Assembly (NCBI RefSeq): GCF_017591435.1
Contig: NC_059299.1
Span: 9,014,980-9,078,979 of the forward strand
From: Portunus trituberculatus
Taxonomy: Eukaryota > Arthropoda > Malacostraca > Decapoda > Portunidae
DNA length: 64,000 bases
Reading direction: 5' to 3'
In this document: positions 54,080 to 64,000 of the stretch, in pieces
Position numbering within the stretch: the first letter of the stretch is position 1
Layout of the letters: each line of letters opens with the position of its first letter
Notes under the pieces: model-generated
What the model saw: the letters and a program-made list of their open reading frames with translations, nothing else
Told to the model about the DNA's origin: nothing
The model's database searches: none
Position numbers and translations under genes: made by a program

Positions 54080-54503
54080 TACCTGAAGTAATGACGAAGA
54101 CCCCAAACATGGCAATAAGGATGACCCAAGCCCAGCCTCCATCTACATCAGGATGAGATTCCCATAAGCAAGCATCCAGTTCCTCTTCTTCCTTCTCCTC
54201 TTCATCTTGCTCCTCTAGTTCCTCCTTTTTCACCTGTCCTTCATTGGCTTCTGCAGTCTCATCCTTGAAGATAATATCCAACTGTTGAAATAATGCTTAT
54301 TTACTGCTATTAATTATTATCATATATGTATAAAATTCTCTCTCTCTCTCTCTTACCTGTGGGGGATCTGCAATAGTTTCAGCTTCACTCTCATCGCCAG
54401 TGGAACCTTCCTTAGCTTCCTCAATAGTGCCAAGTGTCAAGCCTGGCTCCACACCCCCAAGCGGGGATGTTACGGGGTCCTCCTCGTACGTGTGAGCTCC
54501 CAT
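44328..54503 (-). CDS. SLC16-family monocarboxylate transporter (MCT-like), 13 coding exons, 716 residues
   Basis: Twelve-helix plasma-membrane carrier of the major facilitator superfamily; the substrate cannot be read from sequence. Exons: 54503-54357, 54281-54083, 52813-52700, 52497-52354, 47632-47511, 47388-47153, 46887-46738, 46536-46383, 46256-46074, 45719-45631, 45478-45265, 44916-44664, 44473-44328. Phases agree throughout. Seen: acidic N-terminus (EEQDEEEKEEEEL), the SLC16 signature DVDGGWAWVILIAMFGVFV (motif 96-101), YFNKRHSIATSTAMLGIGLG before TM5, and a long cytosolic loop (about 275-520) between TM6 and TM7. The second half has SRFWFLNVAYFFAMVGTICF and GILNGSQNVLIAVTPTMVFG. It resembles the loop-extended invertebrate MCT9/12/14 group. 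The loop holds five copies of a [RHK]SN[QGP][HF]SF motif. An acceptor at 54546 indicates an upstream non-coding exon. The last exon uses an AAG acceptor. The orthologous gene name is uncertain. Confidence 0.9.
46074..46887 (-). other. Repeat-bearing cytosolic loop of the MCT-like transporter (SN-x-HSF motifs)
   Basis: Exons at 46887-46738, 46536-46383 and 46256-46074 encode RSNQHSFCSKGS, RSNGHSFCRDS, RSNQFSFHHKDS, HSNQHSFCSRRDS and KSNPHSFIHHHY. The consensus recurs every 14-20 residues within the second exon. The loop lies between TM6 and TM7, where SLC16 proteins are most variable. Ser-rich RDS/KDS contexts could be phosphorylated. Function unknown. Confidence 0.75.
47708..47857. repeat. 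Long (TG)n microsatellite in transporter intron 4
   Basis: About 150 bp of TG with one CATGCGTA interruption. On the gene strand it is (CA)n, ending about 75 nt upstream of the exon at 47632-47511. Confidence 0.95.
47990..51660. other. Transporter intron 4, featureless part
   Basis: AT-rich intronic DNA without long repeats, ORFs or elements that I can identify, notably cleaner of microsatellites than the rest of the window. It includes a short poly(A) run at 51179-51190. Confidence 0.5.
51673..51745 (-). other. Candidate alternative exon in transporter intron 4
   Basis: A good acceptor (TCACTTTCAG) at 51746 is followed by GAGAACACAGAGTCAATGG and either a donor GTACGT at 51713 (32-nt exon) or GTAAGG near 51672 (about 74 nt). 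The segment is CpG-richer than its surroundings. Joined to the phase-1 upstream exon it would hit a TGA, so it would act as a poison exon or belong to another transcript. Confidence 0.25.
53029..53141. repeat. 113-bp (GT)n microsatellite next to the LINE tail
   Basis: GT tract with three CGTG interruptions around 53060. It adjoins the 3' end of the minus-strand LINE fragment, where it reads as (AC)n. Confidence 0.95.
53142..53995 (-). mobile_element. LINE (non-LTR retrotransposon) fragment, ORF2 3' half, in transporter intron 2
   Basis: The minus strand reads, with frameshifts and stops: FADDVKLL-like text near 53960, LEFNT/MPCNG text near 53870, IIQDTL near 53740, then RIKRTATKMVPEIKDLPYEE, RLKKMELQSLKDRLERR and VHKFKEKLDKCRYGDR. 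These are the YADD-containing palm, the RxATKxVPE segment and the C-terminal tail typical of arthropod LINE reverse transcriptases. It is 5'-truncated and inactive. It ends in a tail word like TACAACTTGTTAAATAC and then (AC)n, as does the stub at 8505-8610. Confidence 0.8.
54042..54078. repeat. (GT)n microsatellite directly downstream of the transporter exon 2 donor
   Basis: On the gene strand the donor GTACTAC is followed at once by (AC)n, beginning 4-5 nt after the splice site at 54083/54082. Confidence 0.95.
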
Positions 54504-54706
54504 CCTGTTAGCGAAAGCAATGGCAGGAGCGACGGAGCAACGAACCTGAAAGCACAGTACATAGATCTGTCATGCTCAGCCTTGGAACGCCGTGAGGAAA
54601 ACGACATTCATCTGAAGGTGGGATTAGTTTGTTAAGAGAGACTGTGAGCAAGAGAAACCTCATGTAGTTGAAGAATACAAATGAAAGTCTAGAGTCTACG
54701 CATTTT

Positions 54707-54710
<4 letters not shown>

Positions 54711-54746
<36 letters not shown>
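54711..54746. repeat. (GA)n microsatellite
   Basis: Simple tract upstream of the transporter's first coding exon. Confidence 0.9.
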
Positions 54747-54749
<3 letters not shown>

Positions 54750-55224
54750 TGAGTATCTTAAAAAAAAAAAAAATACCCGTTTTTTTTGCACTCTATTTTT
54801 TTTACACTCTTACGTAAAAACGCTCGTGTCTATCAAGAAATGTGACAAAGCCTCAACTTTGAAGCCTCCTATTCCATACCTTCTTTCCATCTCATTAATT
54901 TATCTCTTTTTTCTTTATTTTTTTCTTTTGTAATAAATCAGCAGTAGGTTAGTGTATAGATACGCACTGTCGCTGCATGGATAGGAGCAAACATGAATGT
55001 CATCAAATAATTACAAAAGAAAAGTAAAAGAAGAGATCACGGATAGACAAAGCTGGAGCAGCTCGAAGCAACAACTGCACTGCGGGTGGTCTCTCTCTCT
55101 CTCTCTCTCAAGAGACACACCACCTATCCTTGCCATCGTGCACCTGCCTTGTCTCACGTAATTGGACCAGGTGGTGGTGGTGTTTAAGTTAACTCTAGTT
55201 TTTATCAGCTTCCCTCGCCGCCAT

Positions 55225-56034
<810 letters not shown>

Positions 56035-56036
<2 letters not shown>

Positions 56037-59000
56037 GTAAGTACGTAGTACATTATTCTTTTCCACGCGTGAGAGCTCCTAAGTGACTGCTGGTTTTTGG
56101 GTGACGCAGCGCCCCAGCCTGCAAAGTGCTGCAAAGTGTTGCACAATGCTGAATCATGATGCACGAAATGAACACTGACATGGAAGTGCTGTATAGTTGG
56201 ACAAGATAAACTTAACTCTTCGTGGAACTGGTTCACTCAAGTCTCCCACTACACGGTGACGCGAGACCTTCACGAGCGGTTAAGAACTGACTTGATAAAA
56301 TTAATCTTCATTTATCTGTCAACATCGCTCCTTCTCATATGCATTATGTTAGAAAACAACACAAAATAATACATGTTTGGTTACTTGCACCCCTCACCAT
56401 AGGTGTTGAGTTAGTTTCTCATACATCCTTTTACTTTTGTCTTAACTAAACACAGACTCACATATTGGTAATACCCATATAAGATCTTATTATGAAGATT
56501 GCATATTGACATGAAGACATTGTATGCAGTCTTCAAACAACAATGTTCACCAACACTTCTCTTGCAAGTGTTTCATAGACACTCTTCAGACGAGACGTCC
56601 TTTTGTCTTGTTGCCTTGGCCTGGCTAAAGATGCACTCAGGGGGAGCGTAAAAGTAAAAGGACCCGAGGCAACCAACGCCCATTAACCCTTAGCGGGAAC
56701 AAAGCACCCACCATATGTGGCTTGTAGATGCCAGATAAAGAAAGGAAGCCTGCCCGTTGCTGCATGCCACAGGGGACTTTTGTAAAGTTACGCAGAATAC
56801 ACGGCAAGGCTAACTTAAAGACGTAGTTCGTGTCTCATGGCTGTTAAAGAAGGCATTGCATGTCATGAAAGCCATGGGCACGGCGGGGCGGGGTGAGGCG
56901 GGGTGGTGTGGGGTGCGGGCCTGCCGTGTGCTGCCGCAGGCTGTCTGGGCCAAGCGTGGACTGAATTACTGACGAGGGAAGGGGATGAGAAATGCCTTCA
57001 CCGTTTATTTAAGAATGCAGCTTGTCATTCGCTGAGTGTGGTGGATTTTACGTTGCTGAGACACATATACCGTGAATATTAGCGAAAATAAGCATGAAGT
57101 AATGATAAATAGTTAAAGGGAAGCAACGATGGATGTTCTGTTTAACTTTCGTACATTCAGGAGTTCTTGGTTTGCATGGCACATCACCAAGTAAATATCA
57201 GACATAACAAAGTGAACGCAACACTCGAATACTTAACTCTCCTTCAGAGTGCCTGCAAGCAGCCTCTCATTGAGCACGAATATTACCATGAGTGAGAATT
57301 GACGGTTTTATTTCAATCTTAATTACCGCTGTACCTGGCCTTCATGTCACTCATTCACACGTGTCCTGTAGCAGTCTGACGCCAGAGAACTAGTCGAGGA
57401 TCGAGCCAGAGTTAGCGCTGAGGTGCGGTCTGGCGATGTGACTGACAGGATAGCGTGATGGCGTGCTGTGGAGGTGGCAGCCTGGTAGGGGCTTTGCCAA
57501 CCTATAGTTCTTGCTCAGCATCTCATTGCTGTCTTTTATTATTCCACATTTCAGGAGAAGAGCCAACACAGTCACTGCTATCACCGGCATAGACCTGGCT
57601 TTTCCTTGACGTTACCTGTGTGACAGTACCCATGATGAACACTGGGAATATGCACATATTCCTCATTGATGTTTCTTCTCAAAGTGATCTACTTTATTAC
57701 GTTGTAGATTTGATTCAAATTCTTATTATGAGGTGTATGTAGTCAAAACTGAAAATTAAATTAACTGAAACCCAAGCCGTGACACATCTGGATAGCAGGC
57801 AGCAAGTGTGCTCAGAGTCGTTCTTAATTATCAATGCCCACAAGTGGTGCTGCCCAAGATCATTGTCATTAAAATATTACGTGGACCAAATGGGTGATCT
57901 ATTAACATTTAAGGCGAAACAATCCCTCAAAAGCAAGGCATTAGCTACACAGGCTGGGGAGGCCATGCACACCATTGCCTCCCAGCGCCCAGCTATCATG
58001 CTTTTGTTCATCCCTGTGAGATGTTACACGACCAAACTGACACACCAACGATGTGCAATCATATCATCAGCAACAAAGATGGGTGGCCTTGTGCTTGCAA
58101 TCAGCTGTAAGTCACTCAACACTTGTGTGTGTTAGAACATGATGGTGCATCCATGGGCAGAATTGCTTGCATTTGTAAAAGAAAGAAAGAAAAAGTGTCT
58201 AGACCCCACACACCCTACAATAAACATAGGGATACAATTGTCAATATCATACAGCAGAGCTGATCACCTTCACCCGCATTAGCGATCCCTGTTTGAACTC
58301 CGAGCCTCACTATGACAGGTGACAGAGGCAGCACGTCCACAGTGACCCGACGCTCTCCCAAATTTTCCCCGAGCTATTACCGTCCCTATCTGTGAGCATG
58401 GCCAGCGTCAGAATGCACCCTGCTGCTGCTGCGTCTGCTAACCGTCGAATCAATAAAATGCTTGTATATCGTTTTTCATTTGCAACTCGCTGATGCATCA
58501 AATTCTTTGTTTAGATTACAATGGATTTGTGAGGCCAGTCCAGCCGCTCCTGATCGAGTGCAGTGGAATACACAAACCATTTCGGAATGGAGTGCCTTAT
58601 CCTGCGTTGCGATAACTTAACAGTAAACATGTTTATGATGCAATGATACATACTTGTACTCAAATTCCACACATAATGTTTGTGACTCACTTAGATATAA
58701 AGTTTTCAAGAGAACCCCACTACTGTTGACAAGACACGCCATGCACATCACCTCGTTCCAGTCCTTGACTATGGTAATGCAATAATTATAAGAGCAACAA
58801 CTCACAGCACTTATTATCTTAAGTCTTAACATTACCTCTTGAAGACAGGATGAATTCTGATAATTTTTTCTGAGATGCAATTTGTTCTGGAAATATCATT
58901 TGAAGGAAATATGGCTTCTCTCGCCGCGCTGAGATCATAATGAGTCGCCAATGGTGAATGTTGGCTAGGCCGCTGTTGCTCGAGTGCCGTACAACCCCAG

Positions 59001-59670
59001 CCTCAGTCGCTGGCAGTAGCGTAACCAGACACGTGAAAAATAATCGTACTGCTGCCTCTCTCACACCTGCTAGGCACAGTGCCAGCCATGTGGTTAGGTG
59101 GGAGTGAATGGTGGGTGTGTCTACCTTGCTTACGCCACTACCCGTAACATCATCTCACGCACGCCATCACCCACTGAGACGAGGCTTCCTGGCCCTTGCC
59201 ACCTAACTGCTTTGTTCCTCTTCCTCATGCTTAAAGACTAAATACCTGCACTTGCCTAAATACATACTTCCTGCACTATTTGTAAGTCGATCTCTGAGTT
59301 AGCAGTTTTGTTCCCAGGTCTGGTGACGCACGCGGCAGCGAAAAGTGAGGCGGTGCGACAGGCTGGGAACAAAAACGGAGGCTCTTCTCGAGCCAGACAA
59401 ACTTGCAGCTTTAAAGAGTATCGAACACATGAGTGGAAAGCGCCAACGGGTCCTTCATCTGCCTCACTATAATGCGAGCCACGGGACGCAATCCTTGAGG
59501 GCGTGCGACAGTATTGATAATGATTTGATCTTGAACAACTAACTCAGTGTTGAGATCCTCTTCTCTGCTGAATTCAGGCACTGACTCGTCCTCTGTCTCG
59601 TCGCTAGCTTGCTGCTCCGCGCTTGCCCTCCAGCGCTATTTTTCAAAGCCCAATAACAAGCAACTACGCG
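56035..59670. other. Upstream region of the transporter gene, no gene recognised
   Basis: Mixed-composition single-copy-looking DNA with frames up to 118 codons (57779-58135) that match nothing I know. It includes the G-rich segment at 56882-56919. It could hold a long 5' intron of the transporter. Confidence 0.5.
56882..56919 (+). other. G-quadruplex-prone G-rich segment
   Basis: Four GGGG runs at 56885-56888, 56890-56893, 56900-56903 and 56910-56913, plus GGG at 56917-56919, with loops of 1-6 nt. Confidence 0.6.
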
Positions 59671-59671
59671 A

Positions 59672-60054
<383 letters not shown>

Positions 60055-60113
60055 TAGCTCTGAAGGAATTCAGTGTAATGCACGATAACTAAAGAAGCAA
60101 TGTCAAAATCTAC

Positions 60114-60290
60114 CTTGTGTGGCGTCGCTGGCAAGGCGGCAGTAGCTCACGCAGCACTACACGAGATACTGAGGGAGACTGACGGCCAGACGACCCACCA
60201 CTTGCCCCCGGACCCGCGTCGGTTGCTGCTGCTGCTGCTGCGTCGGCAGCGCGTGTTGCACGATTATGCGCATGCGTCGGACAAGATCAC
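60114..60290 (-). promoter_or_regulatory. CpG-rich block with NRF-1-like site; possible distal first exon
   Basis: Unlike the AT-rich flanks, this stretch is rich in CpG. It contains TGCGCATGCGT (about 60266-60276, NRF-1-like palindrome) and a CTG run, and on the minus strand it ends in a donor CACAAG/GTAGAT at 60114/60113. It could be the non-coding first exon of the transporter, whose first coding exon has an acceptor at 54546. Inference only. Confidence 0.25.
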
Positions 60291-60699
60291 TCATCGTTCC
60301 TCGACCTCCCCACTGCTTCCCTTATCTTCCCTATACCCTTCTCGTCACCTTTCTCATCTTCCTCACCTCCTCACTTTATCATCTCAGTTCACTGCTTCCC
60401 TCATCTCCCGTACACTCCTCTATTCACCACTTCCTCCTCTCCTTCCCTCCCATCACCACCTTATCATCTCGCCCCACCAGGGTTCTGTCTCTCCACGCAT
60501 AAACAGACCCTTTTGCCAGCCGTGCATTCTAAGTACAGGATGGGAGGAGGGCAGGATATGGTCTAAAGTATGTAGAGACTAGAGACTGTAGCTTATATAT
60601 CTAAAGTAATGTCAGTCTGCACACGCCTCCTCCTTTGCGGTTTATCTGGAGGTATTCAAAGTAGATTCTAGATGACGATCTATGAATTATGGATGAGGG

Positions 60700-60703
60700 A
60701 AAC

Positions 60704-60734
<31 letters not shown>

Positions 60735-60844
60735 AACAAGTTCATCCTTTCGTTTCGTCATTCTAACTCGTATCACGCAGGGGATAATAGGATATGTTCT
60801 GGTATGGAGATGCGATGATGATGATGATGATGATGATGGTGATA

Positions 60845-60878
<34 letters not shown>

Positions 60879-61022
60879 GGAGGAGGAGGAGGAGGAGGAG
60901 GAGAAGAGGAGGAGGAGTTTATAGAAAATTAAAGAAAAGAACTAGGAGGAAAAGGAGGAGGAGGAGGAGGAGGAAGAGGAGGATTGTTGCTGAGGGAGAA
61001 ATAACCTGTGCTGAAGCTATGC

Positions 61023-61066
<44 letters not shown>
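60700..61066. repeat. Microsatellites (TAG)n, (GAT)n, (GGA)n, (CT)n
   Basis: (TAG)n about 60705-60733, (GAT)n 60814-60877, GGA-rich 60878-60985, (CT)n 61027-61066. Frames across them are low-complexity. Confidence 0.9.
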
Positions 61067-61071
<5 letters not shown>

Positions 61072-62138
61072 CATATATCTTTCCCCCATTAAAAACCTCC
61101 TTGACGCTCTCTATTTTTCCTTCCTTTCTTCCTCTTATCTCCCGGCGTCCATTGAACAACTCTGCCTCATTTTTAACCCACCATTCCTTCTCTCCCCAGC
61201 TAGAGTTTTAAACCAACTACATACACACGCATTCTTTCGCATTCGTGACACTAACCCTTATAGTTTTCACGTTCTTTCATTCTCTACATAATCTTCCCTT
61301 CCACTTCCTAGGTGCATTTCTCTTTCACTTCCTTACTCCCTCACTCACCCTCACAGTTCTCGGCCACCGCCTTCCTCTTTGTCACTGTAACCTTCAAGAG
61401 ACACCTTTTTTTGCAGCCTCAGCAGGTGTGAATGCTTAGATGCGCCACACCTGGCAACAGCGAAGAGGCAGGGAGGGAGGTAGGCAAGACAGATTGGAAT
61501 ATTGGTAGATAGGGATGACTATTGATTATACAGGAGGGAATTGTGAAGATCGGATGAAGACTAGGAGTGAGGAAAGGGATGCTAAGATATGAAGGAAAGG
61601 AAGATCGAAACTTTGAATGAAAACTGTTAGAAGAAAGGCAAGGAAAAGATACAGGAGAAGGATAGAGAGACAGAAGTGATGAAGGAAAGTGAGATAAAGA
61701 GAAAAATGTAAAGAAAGGACTGAAGTAGGTATAGGAATAAAAGTTATAAAAAATGAGTTGGTGTAAAAAAAAAATACAGAGAAAGAAGGGAGGAAAGAAT
61801 AAAAGACAGAGTGATAGACGGTGGTTGGAACGGATGAAGGATGGAGGAGAGAGATAAAAAAGGAGAGAAAAAGGGCAAGGAGTGGGTGGAGAGATAGGAA
61901 TGATAAAGAACTGGCATTAGAAAAGAAAGGAGGGATGCAAGGAGGGATAAGGTAAGGAAAGATGGAGGTAAGGAGGGATGCTGAGAGAATGTGATGGAGG
62001 GAAGAAGGGAGGAGAGAAGGGAAGCAAGGGAAGAGAAGGAGGGAGGGCGGGAAGAGGAGGCAGAGGGAGGGAAGGAGGGCATTAAGAGACACGTGCTCAA
62101 AATATCAGTGCACAAAGGATAGGTTTTGACAAGCACGT

Positions 62139-62139
<1 letters not shown>
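61067..62139. other. Strand-asymmetric pyrimidine/purine-rich region
   Basis: 61070-61400 is C/T-rich on the plus strand and 61450-62080 is strongly G/A-rich (GGAGG/GAAAG words). This gives long low-complexity frames on the other strand (61526-62277). No gene supported. Confidence 0.6.
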
Positions 62140-62177
<38 letters not shown>

Positions 62178-62751
62178 GATGCAGTGAAGTCACGTTTATA
62201 ACACTGTGCGCGATAATGGTAAACAAAAGTGATGAACGAGAGTCTTGAAATAACAATCTAAAAACACAAGAAAACATAAAAAGTAAAATCTATGAAAGGA
62301 AAGAGATATACAAGTTTACTCACGCATATTATCCTATTCTATTCATCATTCTTCTACCTCCTTGCCAATTTTTCATCATCTATTACGCGTCTCATAATTC
62401 TCCTCCCCTACCATATCTATCTTTGTTAATTCAGTTCCGTGCTGTGCTTCACTCGTGCTTCAGTAACAACGCAGCGTCACACACACCAGAACTAATTTTG
62501 AAACTTCACGCTGCATCTCGACTCACTACTTTCCAAAACTATCGTTGAAAATACACGACATTTTAACACTACGAATACGGTTCTATTGACTTATGAACTA
62601 GATTTCTACGTTACTGACAAAAGAAACGCTTGAGAACCCGGCTGATCATTTCTATGGCGTTTGAAAATAGGCGTGGTGAGAGAGTGGAGCGTTTCATAAT
62701 ACAAGTCTCACAATACGTATTCGTTAAGGAGTGTGGAGTCTTGCAGTCTAG

Positions 62752-62813
<62 letters not shown>

Positions 62814-62910
62814 GTCACTAAGAAGTAGTAGAAGCAGGAGGAGAAGGAGAAGGAAGGTGAAAGGTGTTGGCGGGGATAACATATCTGTTTCCTTGAGTTT
62901 TGGCACAGGA

Positions 62911-62970
<60 letters not shown>

Positions 62971-63023
62971 CAGTATTCAATTTAAAGCTGATGGCGTTGT
63001 TTTGTTTACATTTGCTTTTGTGT

Positions 63024-63072
<49 letters not shown>

Positions 63073-63300
63073 GCATAAAGATTATATATATGGTACCGAG
63101 AGACTTCCGGGTACTACTATCAGAGAGAGAAGAATGAGGAGGAGAAGGAGGAGGAGGTTGAGGAGAAGGAAGAGGAGGAAGGAGCTGAAGGACGAGGACG
63201 AGGTGAAGGAAGAAGAGGAAGAGGATGATATATTAACTGATTGAGCTAAGGTGTCGTAAGAGGATGAGGATGAGGAAGAGGAGGAGGAGGAGGAAGAAAT
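62140..63300. repeat. Microsatellites (TC)n, (CT)n, (AC)n, (GA)n and GAG-rich tract
   Basis: (TC)n 62140-62173, (CT)n 62755-62810, (AC)n 62914-62968, (GA)n 63025-63069, GAG-rich 63130-63300. Between 62174-62754 and after 63301 I see only ordinary AT-rich DNA to the window end. Confidence 0.9.
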
Positions 63301-64000
63301 ATGCACAAATATTTTCTATCCTCTTTTTCCTTATCTTCTCTTTCATTCGTCTTGCATCCATCAAATTTCTGCTCGATAACAACCATCTCTAGCTTTGTAT
63401 ATCTATTTTTTTTTTTTTTATCCCAAAAGACACTCACAACTTCACTTTTCTTTCGTTAACTCATGTTGTGTATTTCATTAAAAGGACACGTTTCAACAAT
63501 TTTTCCCCGTGGTCCTTGATTTCACCTTAGGGTTTCTCAATTTATACGAACGTGATCTTCAATTTCATCCCTCACTTAAAAAAACAAGATCGTGACTTCA
63601 CTCAAAGTTTGCACTGATGTGTTTTGTTGTCGATCCGAGAAGGAAAACAGAACACCAGATATTCACTATAATAAACACGCGAACATTCTTGAAGTGAAGT
63701 TTAGCATCGCATGAAAGTCTAATTCTCCTATTGACTACTAATCAAGGTTAGTCTGGTCGGGAAGCGCATACTGGATGGATCTTAAAGGGCTCAGGAGTTA
63801 ATCATTGAGACTTACTTCCCTTGTTGTCTTTTCTTTATATTTTTTTTTCTTTGAGTAGTGAAGGTGGTAGACAAATTTCAGCTTGACCAAGGAAACAGTA
63901 AAGTATTCCTAAGTCAATCTGAAATTTGTCTGGTCAAGTCAGGTCAGGTGTAGGTCGGGAAGTCTGACCTTTGTATCGGTGCTTCTCTGATGTTTTTTTT

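Noticed and set aside
57779..58135. 118-codon plus-strand frame
   Set aside because: No recognisable domain, no supporting splice or promoter signals, and a length compatible with chance.
61526..62277. Two minus-strand frames of 177-188 codons
   Set aside because: They arise from G/A-rich low-complexity DNA (Ser/Leu/Pro/Phe-rich translations) and show no protein-like pattern.

Overview
This is eukaryotic nuclear DNA, most likely from a decapod crustacean. The organism call is an inference. It rests on four intron-rich animal genes, an extreme density of AC, AG, AT and trinucleotide microsatellites, LINE fragments of a type I associate with crabs and shrimps, and a selenocysteine-encoding selenophosphate synthetase, a form many insect orders have lost. 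All gene models were assembled by hand from splice sites, reading phase and remembered family sequences; no search was run.

Layout. (1) Positions 66-13532, minus strand: polycystin-2 (PKD2 type TRP channel), 16 coding exons and 783 codons, with its 3' end beyond the left edge. (2) 13.5-15.8 kb: divergent intergenic region with a GC-rich, coding-like island of unknown nature and a putative promoter. (3) 15848-19840, plus strand: selenophosphate synthetase 2, 7 exons and 415 residues. An in-frame TGA encodes selenocysteine 58, and the 3' UTR carries a form-II SECIS element at 20331-20401 followed by AATAAA. (4) 22387-36332, minus strand: clathrin heavy chain, 26 coding exons and 1677 residues, converging on the SPS2 3' end. 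(5) 36.4-44.0 kb: gene-poor, microsatellite-rich intergenic DNA. (6) 44328-54503, minus strand: an SLC16-type monocarboxylate transporter, 13 coding exons and 716 residues, with an acidic N-terminus and a long repeat-bearing loop. (7) 54.6-64 kb: no gene recognised. It holds very long AT tracts, a G-quadruplex-prone stretch, and a CpG-rich block that may be a distant promoter or first exon.

The four genes belong to unrelated pathways: calcium-permeable channel, selenium metabolism, vesicle coating and organic-anion transport. There is no operon-like logic. The most interesting material lies where repeats meet splice sites. A 90-bp tandem duplication across the CHC intron 1/exon 2 boundary offers a second, in-frame acceptor. 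A perfect 50-bp duplication copies the acceptor of PKD2 exon 11. UG, CU and CA microsatellites abut splice sites of exons that could be skipped in frame. Two copies of one LINE family end directly in AC microsatellites, suggesting how such repeats are seeded.
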